NCBI RefSeq assembly: GCF_009017415.1
Contig: NC_092407.1
Span: 3,162,001-3,226,000 of the forward strand
DNA from: Aspergillus flavus
Taxonomy: Eukaryota; Ascomycota; Eurotiomycetes; Eurotiales; Aspergillaceae
DNA length: 64,000 nt
Direction of reading: 5' to 3'
This document shows, one piece after another, positions 57,387 to 64,000 of the stretch. Below the pieces are notes generated by a model. The model worked only from the letters and a program-made list of their open reading frames with translations. It made no database searches and was not told the DNA's origin. Both the position numbers and the translations under genes were made by a program. Each line of letters opens with the position of its first letter. Position 1 is the stretch's first letter.

Positions 57387-58715
57387 TCACTTGAGTAACC
57401 CAATAATACTAAACGGAACAATAACATCATTAAGCCCCGCCGCTGAGCGGTACATCATCGGATACACATACATTGGGGTAGACCATACCAAAAAAAGTCC
57501 AACCCAGGTAAAGCCTAATACCCTTTCCACCAGTAAGGGCAGTCTCGCATTGGTGTATACCGTAATATAGCTGTACAGCTTTATGGCCACATCCTCTATC
57601 ACGATGCCGAAGGCCTGGGTACAGAAGAAATGAACCGCGCCAGACTTGTGCACCGGAATGCCGCCCGAGATGTCGATGAGGAAATGCATGACCGCGGAAA
57701 TGGCAAATATAATTATTACCCTGGCGTACTTTGGAATGAATCCGCGGCGCGCTTGGATTTTGAAGACGTTACGCAGGACGAAGTTGGAGATAGAATTGAA
57801 CTTGTGGGTGTTTGTTTGATGCCAAAACACACTGCTCGCGAGATGGGTAGTATGCTTGTGTCAGGAATTCTTTCTCATGGACCGACAATATTCGTTGGGT
57901 TATCTGTGTACTCACCCCCAAAAACGCCTCAAAGAGTATGCCTCCAGCGGTGATCCGTAGAATGGTGGCCAGTCTTTAGGAGCGCTTAGACCGAGCACAT
58001 TGCTAATCAAGGCAAAGAGGTTATAGAAGCCTCCTTGAGAGCACATCAGACCGAGTATAACTCCAATACCTCCAGAAGCTCTCATAAGAATCTCGTTCCC
58101 AGAGATATCATGGAAGCGTCTGAAGAACGGGATATTCTGCTCTGAGAAGTATTCGTGAACCATAACTGGGTCGGCTCCCGCATCCATTGCATCGAGTATT
58201 AGGTAGCAAAGAAGGACAGTCAGGGCAGTATCCCGAATGAATCGGGGCCGAGATGGGGCATACTTGGGGTCACTGTACGAAAATCGAGGTACATTTCTGA
58301 CTTCGTGTGGTGTGCCACAGAACCGGGTTGTAAATGTTGATGAAAGGCCGAACCTCAATTTTCCTTTCCAAGAACTGCCTTCCTTCGCCAGTGGGGACTT
58401 CCAGCGTCTTACAGACTCATATTCATCCTTCAATTGAGGGGGTTCGGTTGCTGGCATATTTGTCTCAAAGGACCATTGACTCAGCAGTGCAATATCAATA
58501 TAATGGAAGAAGATCGTCACTGCATATCCGCCTGCCAGAGAAGCCCAGGCAGAGCGCACGAGGTACGTGGGACATGTCGTTATACATTTCCACATACATA
58601 GGAAAATGATGAGCAAGCCACCTAGCCGAATTGGAGATTGTGGAATGGTGAAGCCTAAGATCGTCGCGCAAACAGTCACTTCTAAGAAAAGGAGAAGAAT
58701 TGGGTGGGGCTCCAT
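57387..58715 (-). CDS. Wax-synthase-like membrane-bound O-acyltransferase
   Basis: Two exons (58715-57916 and 57831-57387) encode 414 residues. The 84-bp intron (GTGAGT...CAG) restores the family motif RFWGVFWHQ. At least seven hydrophobic segments are present, starting MEPHPILLLFLEVTVCATILG. The candidate catalytic His is in SAVMHFLIDISGG, as in the wax synthase domain (PF13813). Related fungal proteins include O-acetyltransferases of meroterpenoid and trichothecene-type pathways (AusQ/Tri7-like). No synthase, P450 or pathway regulator accompanies it here, so a cluster role is not supported. It is presumably in the ER membrane. Confidence 0.88.
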
Positions 58716-59266
58716 ATCGAGGTAGAAGTCGGATGTGGGTGGAAATTCAACTGCAGTAAATAGAGCCCAACAGAAACTAAGGTGGCTATATGTACTGCCA
58801 GGATCAGGCTCCGTTGGCTTAGCGCTTTAGGGCTCTTTGTTCACTCTCCTAGTAGTTGCGGATCTAGTCTTTTTTCCCTGGTCATATAATGCCAACACGT
58901 AAGTCAACCTGACCAGTAACAGCCATTTACCAAGGATTGTTGGCGATAGATCTTGGGGGCCAAAATAGTTTGCTGTTACTAGACTCACAATCTATAGAGT
59001 CGGTGAGGTTGTAGTTTTGGATAAATGTATATTTGTGCGACAAAAGAAAAAAACTCAGTTGATCAAGCAACTACTTATTTTACATTACATGGTTTTTCTA
59101 TGTGAAGGTTACTTTGCAAGGAAGGTGAAGTAATACGAAGGGGATTTACTATTGAAGACTGCACACACCAGGCATAGTGGAGTGTATTTATTTATCTAAT
59201 AAAAGTTTCAGTTGCAGCTATGCTTGCCCTATGTACACGAGATATGCACTACATCAACTGAGGCAA
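58716..59266. other. Intergenic, no gene seen
   Basis: 551 bp between the acyltransferase start and the stop of the acidic-protein gene. AT-rich. It should hold the acyltransferase promoter. Confidence 0.5.
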
Positions 59267-60389
59267 TCAAATGCTTAGAAGTTCCCCTTGCCTTTTATCC
59301 AGCCTGGCAGCAGACAAGCCGTTAGCCAGTCTGCTCATCTTCATCGAGTCATGGTTCAGATCGGCGTAGATGGTATCCAGATCGGTGCCAATCCCAACTT
59401 GATCTGCTGTTTGCAGGCTGCGTCTGTCAACAAACGGAGCAATTTCAGGCCATACACTCTGGACATTATTGAAGAAAAGATCGGCGCCTAAATCGCCGAG
59501 GCCCTTGATTTCCTTGATGAGCTTCCTTACTTCGTCGCGGTTGTGATGTGCCTCTTCCAATAGATTATTGAGATCACCACCTAAGCGTTCTCAGAGTTAG
59601 TCAAGGAACAATATGTCACCTCTATGACGGTCGAGATGAGCGTATATTGTACGTACCGTATTTGCCATCGACTAATTCCGCCAATTCTCCTAAATTTGTA
59701 GCTCCCTGTTCCCTATATCGATTGTATCCTCCATCCTTCAGAATCATGGTGCGCTCCTCCCAGCTACTGTCCCCTAACTTGCGGATATCATGATACCCAG
59801 CTTCAATAACCTTGGTGATCGCGCGCTGAGTTAAATCATGAGAAATGGGGCGCGACTTCAGCATGGCATCAATAACCATCGCCAGCAGTGTTTCCGGTGA
59901 TGCAGTAAGAGGCTTCTGGGCAATCTTTGTGCCATCAAGGGGACTCCGGCCCAGTTTGTCAACAGCCTTTTGTACCTTTGGCTCATGCTTTCCAGTGTCT
60001 TCCTTCTCCTTTTCTTCTTTTTCTTCCTCTTCTTCATCGTCTGCCTCTACTTGATTATCTTCGACGTCTTCCTTGTCCTCCTCTTCTACTTCTTCGTCAT
60101 CTTCGTTTTTGTCGTTCTCTTCCTCAAACTCGTCCTCTCCCTCTTCATACACATCACTAAGCTCCTCCTCCTCATCATCATTCACCTCGCCTTCTGCATT
60201 TATCTTACCCTCCTCGACAGGCGTCTCATCAGGCCTAGGTGCTTTGCTGGGCGGTTGTTGTTTTTCTGTCTCGAATTCTTGCTGAGGAGTTGCTGGTTCC
60301 AGCTCAGGGTATTTTTCATCGCGCTTGCGCTTTTGAGGTTCGGATGTGTCGGAGTAGTCTTCTTCGACCTTAGGGGGCTTGTACGTCAT
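59267..60389 (-). CDS. Acidic low-complexity protein with conserved helical C-terminal domain
   Basis: Two exons (60389-59657 and 59580-59267) encode 348 residues, joined across a 76-bp GTACGT...TAG intron at YG/GDLNNLLEEAHH. The N-terminal half is disordered. A KRKRDEK patch resembles a nuclear localisation signal, and a run of about 80 mostly Glu/Asp residues follows. From about residue 150 a folded helical domain appears: SPETLLAMVIDAMLKSRPISH, KVIEAGYHDIRKL, ERTMILKDGGYNRYREQ and GATNLGELAELV. The segment KGLGDLGADLFFNNVQ resembles a helix-hairpin-helix followed by a helix, as in the HhH-GPD glycosylase superfamily. The catalytic Lys/Asp of glycosylases is not evident. A nuclear, DNA- or histone-related role is inferred only. 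Confidence 0.8.
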
Positions 60390-60700
60390 GTTTTGGACAG
60401 ATTATTTGTCTAGAGAAAGCGGAAGAATACTTCAAAAGTTATTCAATGTAGCATGTATTTTATAATAGCAATTGAACAACAATCTGACGCGGTCATGGAG
60501 AATGAAGTTTATATACTCTTCCTGTTCGGAGTGACGTCGGTATGATGCGGATCATCCGCGGCTTCGTTTTAGGGCAAACTTTGAACTATTTTCTAAAATC
60601 ATTTGGAACCACTACTATAGATAATAATTGGTTTCATTCTGTTCGTTGCGGTTCGTTTGTGTACATAATTAATCCGTATATCAGGAATTTCGCATCGACC
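60390..60700. other. Intergenic, no gene seen
   Basis: 311 bp between the start of the acidic-protein gene and the stop of the D-amino-acid oxidase gene. Both genes are on the minus strand. Confidence 0.5.
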
Positions 60701-62033
60701 TTACAGCTTAGCCCGACCCTTCTGTTTCAAGACGCCGTTAACCAACTCGACTGCCTCCGCGGCACAGCCGAAGGAAGCTTGATATCCAAATCCTCCATGG
60801 CCGTAGTTATGAACGACCGAGACACCATTAACCTTATCTGCTTCAATACGTGGTCCATCCTCACGGAAGGGTCGTAGTCCAACACCGTGTCTGATGACAT
60901 CTAATCCCTCAATTCCTTGGCCCTCACCCACGAGTTGGGGGACGAGAGCAATAGCGCGCTTCATGATGCGCACGGCCAGGTTCGGGTCAGGCAGCGGATC
61001 CCACTGGTCCTTCTGATACGAGCCTCCGATGACAGTTCCACCGCCCGCTGCCCGGGTCATCATGTAGGTTACCTCGTCCTCGGCGTCGTCAGTGCCGGAG
61101 ATGGAGAACATTGCACCAGGATCGTTGCGGACCACGACAATCTGGCCACGGATGGGGTGGAGCTTGTCGTCGTTGACGCCACCTAGCTTTCTGGAGGAAA
61201 GGCCGGTGCAGTTGACTACCACGTCGGCTTTTTTTCCTGAATGATGGAGGCTGGCTGCGTCCGCGACATGCTTGATCACTGCTCGTTTGAAGACCACACC
61301 GGTCTTGCGGCATTGGCCAATTAGCCAGGGTAGGTAGATCGCTGTGTTGATGCAGACGGAAGTGAACACTGAGGCGTTGTCAATGCCGGGCGCTAGCTCA
61401 TTGTCGGGAAAATTGCGGAACTAGAACATCGATCAGCACGGAGGTAATTCCGATGGAAGCATCAAAAAATTTAACATACATCTGGTACGACATCTTTATA
61501 CCAAGGTTCCTTCTGCACCAATTCGGAGAACCAATCTCCGGTTGCTGATCCTTGATCTTTCGTACGATTATAGACAATCGCATCTGGAGCCATCCACTTA
61601 GTATATATACAAGATAAAGCGCCCGAGAGACAACATACCTTGGAAATGAATTCCAGCCTCCGGGTACTTTTCCGTTATTTCCTTGAGGGCAGGCCAGGTG
61701 TTTCGTTCCCATTTCCCATGGGAGCTACTGGCTTTGCCCACCCTGTTCTTAGTGAGCACAGGCTTCTATCATGCAAAGATATAGCAGTTTACCCCTGTAG
61801 GACGTACGGAAGATAATTGGCACCTGCCCACGGCGAGGCGTATTCTATGTCGTAGTCGCCCGGCATATGTTTGGCGAGCACTGTGATTGAATTGGAGGCA
61901 TCTTTAGACAGGAGATATGCCGTGGTGAGTCCCGACACTCCGGCTCTGTTGGGTTGCTATCAGTTTGGAGCTGGAGATGGGGGGGGGTGTGGGGTTGGCC
62001 GTACCCCAGGATCACTATGTTATTTGTGGACAT
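60701..62033 (-). CDS. D-amino-acid oxidase, peroxisomal (PTS1)
   Basis: Five exons (62033-62005, 61945-61793, 61742-61639, 61583-61480, 61420-60701) encode 369 residues, the usual DAAO length. Exon 1 (29 nt) and exon 2 together form the FAD-binding VILGAGVSGLTTAYLL. Later features are EYASPWAGANY, INTAIYLPWL, VVNCTGLSSRKLGG, LHPIRGQIVVVRND and VGLRPFREDGPRIE. The C-terminal YGHGGFGYQASFGCA is the conserved flavin and substrate-site stretch. The protein ends AKL, a peroxisomal targeting signal. It oxidises neutral or basic D-amino acids to keto acids, ammonia and H2O2. It is divergent from the OTU gene (788 bp). All intron junctions restore conserved sequence. Confidence 0.95.
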
Positions 62034-62821
62034 GATTGTTTCTTTGGACAAGATTTTGGGGTTATTATGTGATCTGATATTTAATTAGAACAGAGATGAA
62101 GACTATATAGAGAAAAAAGAGGAATTGAAGATCCAGTACATGGCGAGTTGAATTAAATAATCGTCATTATCAAGGATACAAATCCCGCCGGGGAAGTTGT
62201 CCGTTGGATTATCAGCGGTTGACTCTTAATCGACCGGGATTGATTGGCCAGTAATTCCGGCGGGCAACAGGAAGTAAATTACCGGGAGGGGCGATTTAGG
62301 GCATCGGTGCAGGTACCTGTAGCTTCGTACCTACATATTTGAATTTTGCGGATGTAACGTACTACAATGGTTTGTAATATCGGTGATGGTATGCAGAGAA
62401 TTGTCCGAATAAAAATAGAAGAGTTTAACTCCCATCTCAGTCTGAATATTACCCAAAAGAGTATGTCAAAAGTGACGGGTCCTCCCGGCATCGCAAAAGC
62501 GCGCGTCTGTATCTTTCGTCATTATCGGAAGGTAGGCGTCGCTGCACGTGGAGCCAACCAATCAGGGCGAAGATCAGGCTTCACCGCCTCCTCGGATCAC
62601 GACCGCTGTTCGTGTGTTTCCTCCGCAGTCCCCGTACCAGAAAAAGTATTGAGAAACTTCCTGCTGCTTTCCTCTTTTTTTTCCTTTTCCACTTTTACTG
62701 AGCTGTCAGTGTGGCTTTTCTACTCTTTCCTGCCTTGTCCCTTATATCCCTCTGCTCGACGAAGCTCTCCGACTGTCTTCCTCACCAATGAGGGCCTTTC
62801 GTCGAGCAGAGCTACTCAATC
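62034..62821. promoter_or_regulatory. Divergent promoter D-amino-acid oxidase / OTU gene
   Basis: 788 bp between diverging ATGs. The last part before the OTU start contains C/T-rich tracts (62660-62700) and a 14-bp inverted repeat (62750-62811). No other gene is supported. Confidence 0.55.
62750..62811 (+). repeat. Inverted repeat, 14-bp perfect stem, in OTU 5' UTR
   Basis: CTCTGCTCGACGAA at 62750-62763 is the exact reverse complement of TTCGTCGAGCAGAG at 62798-62811, with a 34-nt loop. The second arm ends 10 bases before the ATG at 62822. If transcribed, it forms a GC-rich stem next to the start codon, where it could limit ribosome scanning. As DNA it could instead be a dyad binding site. 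Confidence 0.75.
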
Positions 62822-64000
62822 ATGACGGATGTTCCAACCGGTGGCAGAATCGTGCCCGTAATCGAGGCCCATCAGCATTACTCCATTAGTCCTGCCGATG
62901 AGGCCGTGGCCGACCAACACCCCCCAACACAACAGCTCACAACCCAACCACCACAACCGCAACAAGAAGAAGATAGCGATGGACGTTCAAGCCAGAAGCT
63001 ACCATCTCAGTCGCAAGCGAAATCGTCAAAAAGCACGCGCAGCAAAAATGCGGAGACGGAATGCCTGGAGCTTCCGTGTCTCAGCAAACTAGGGCTCTAT
63101 GCTCTTCCTACAGAGGGTGATGGTAAAACCTCCTTGCCATTGGACTTTCAACCCTTATAATACATACTGCTCTCATCTCAACGAGGCTCGTATAATCTGG
63201 AATTCATGACGTCTCTAACGGTTGACTTGTAGGCAATTGCTTATATTACGCCCTCTCGGATCAGCTCTATGGAGATTTCACTCATGCCGACGAAATCCGT
63301 GTCCGTCTCGCAGATCACATCGCTGCTAATAAAGACTACTTTATGAATTTTATAGCCGCCGTTGGTGGAGAGCGCAGAGCGCCCAGGCGAGCGGCAGCGT
63401 CGGCGGCTCGGTATTCTTACTGTTCCTCCTCTTCAGCCAGTCCCGCGCCTCCATCTTCCAAGGATAAAGAGCGGAGCTTTGATTCCAAGGTGGCGGAATC
63501 TCGAAAAAAGGGCGTTTGGGGAGGGGCAGAAGAGATCCAGGCATTTTGCCAGTCGTATAAAAGGGATGTCAATGTCTACACCATGTATGGCATTCAGAAC
63601 TTCCGCGACGTCCATGCTTCAGATGACGAAGAAAGGGAGGCCGTGCATATTGCATTTCATGTAGGTTACTTACCTTGTTTCACACAGTATCATTTTTCTA
63701 ATTTGTGTAGGATTTCCACCATTATTCCTCTGTACGTCATACAGAAGGCCCACACACAGGCTTGCCGTGTATACCCAGAGCTGAGCAGACACTCCACAAA
63801 GAAGCGTCGTCAACTGGACCCACTGTCGTAGATATGGCTAGCCCATGGAAAATATCGGCCATCCAGGAGGGTCTTGGTGGCAAGTATGACCGGGACACCA
63901 TCGTAGGAATGCTTCAACAATGTCGCGGTAACATCGACAGGGCATTTGAGAATCTACTTGGCGAAGATACTAGTGCACACCCAGCAGAGACTTCTGCTTC
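62822..64000 (+). CDS. OTU-domain deubiquitinase with C-terminal UBA-like motif (partial)
   Basis: Exons 62822-63122, 63233-63660 and 63711 to the right edge give 339 residues so far. A Gln/Pro/Ser-rich N-terminus leads to LGLYALPTEGDG, completed across the intron to GNCLYYALSDQ, the Asp/Cys part of the OTU catalytic triad. The second intron restores AFHDFHHYSSVR, with the catalytic His. This resembles OTUD3-type cysteine proteases that remove ubiquitin. After the OTU core, KISAIQEGLGGKYDRDTIVGM and RGNIDRAFENLLGE look like a UBA/CUE-type helix bundle. The C-terminus is outside the window. A second frame over 62898-63092 is open but lacks the conserved join. Confidence 0.88.

Noticed and set aside
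59970..60413. Hydrophobic 147-codon plus-strand frame
   Set aside because: Complement of the Glu/Asp coding tract (CTT/TCC repeats), which reads as Phe/Leu/Val. It is not a membrane protein gene.
1..64000. tRNA, rRNA genes and CRISPR arrays
   Set aside because: Scanning by eye for GTTCRANNC-type B boxes with paired arms found none. No spaced direct-repeat arrays exist, and CRISPR is not expected in a fungus. A covariance-model search would be decisive for tRNAs.

Overview
The window is nuclear chromosomal DNA of a filamentous ascomycete, most likely a member of the Eurotiales (Aspergillus/Penicillium type). Genes lie on both strands and are separated by real intergenic spacers. Most are split by 50-150 bp GT-AG introns with CTAAC/CTGAC-like branch sites. 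The proteins match fungal families: a 213-aa Ras with C-terminal CIIM, a two-finger GATA factor of the SreA type, Tvp15, Rpb8, Elp4, Sen34 and Pop4. All exon models here were spliced by hand and checked for reading-frame continuity. Species-level identity cannot be settled from the sequence alone.

Layout. 0-6 kb: a vacuolar-type MFS permease (cut by the left edge), a class I glutamine amidotransferase, Opi10/Hikeshi and a Nudix hydrolase. 6-12 kb: RPB8 and ELP4 (divergent), a 71-aa membrane peptide, SEN34 and POP4, so four genes of transcription and tRNA maturation lie together. 12.6-18.3 kb: a 2-oxoglutarate/Fe(II) oxygenase and a seven-exon ISWI-like SNF2 ATPase with a C-terminal Cys/His zinc module. 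18.4-18.8 kb: an 81-aa membrane protein. 19-29 kb: two gene-poor stretches around a gene with three Cys-rich repeats. 29-33.4 kb: the actin regulator GMF/AIM7, a MoCF-domain protein and rasA. 37.4-38.6 kb: an SDR. 38.6-46 kb: AT-richer and gene-poor, with one unrecognised 513-aa gene. 46-49 kb: a seven-helix rhodopsin-like membrane protein and a CapA-like metallophosphoesterase. 49.6-51.4 kb: sreA. 55.2-55.8 kb: TVP15. 57.4-58.7 kb: a wax-synthase-like O-acyltransferase. 59.3-62.0 kb: an acidic nuclear-type protein and a peroxisomal (C-terminal AKL) D-amino-acid oxidase. 62.8-64 kb: an OTU deubiquitinase cut by the right edge.

Most genes are housekeeping or signalling genes and do not form one pathway. 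No secondary-metabolite backbone gene, tRNA, rRNA, intact transposon or CRISPR array was seen. The most unusual signal is compositional. At about five places one strand flips over a few hundred bases from C/A-rich to G/T-rich. The flip runs through exons, introns and flanks, and once lies in non-coding DNA. Other points of interest are a 14-bp-stem hairpin just before the OTU start codon, an 18-bp perfect palindrome with GATA cores in a divergent promoter, a zinc-repeat gene whose introns fall at repeat ends, and several very short first exons (3-41 nt).
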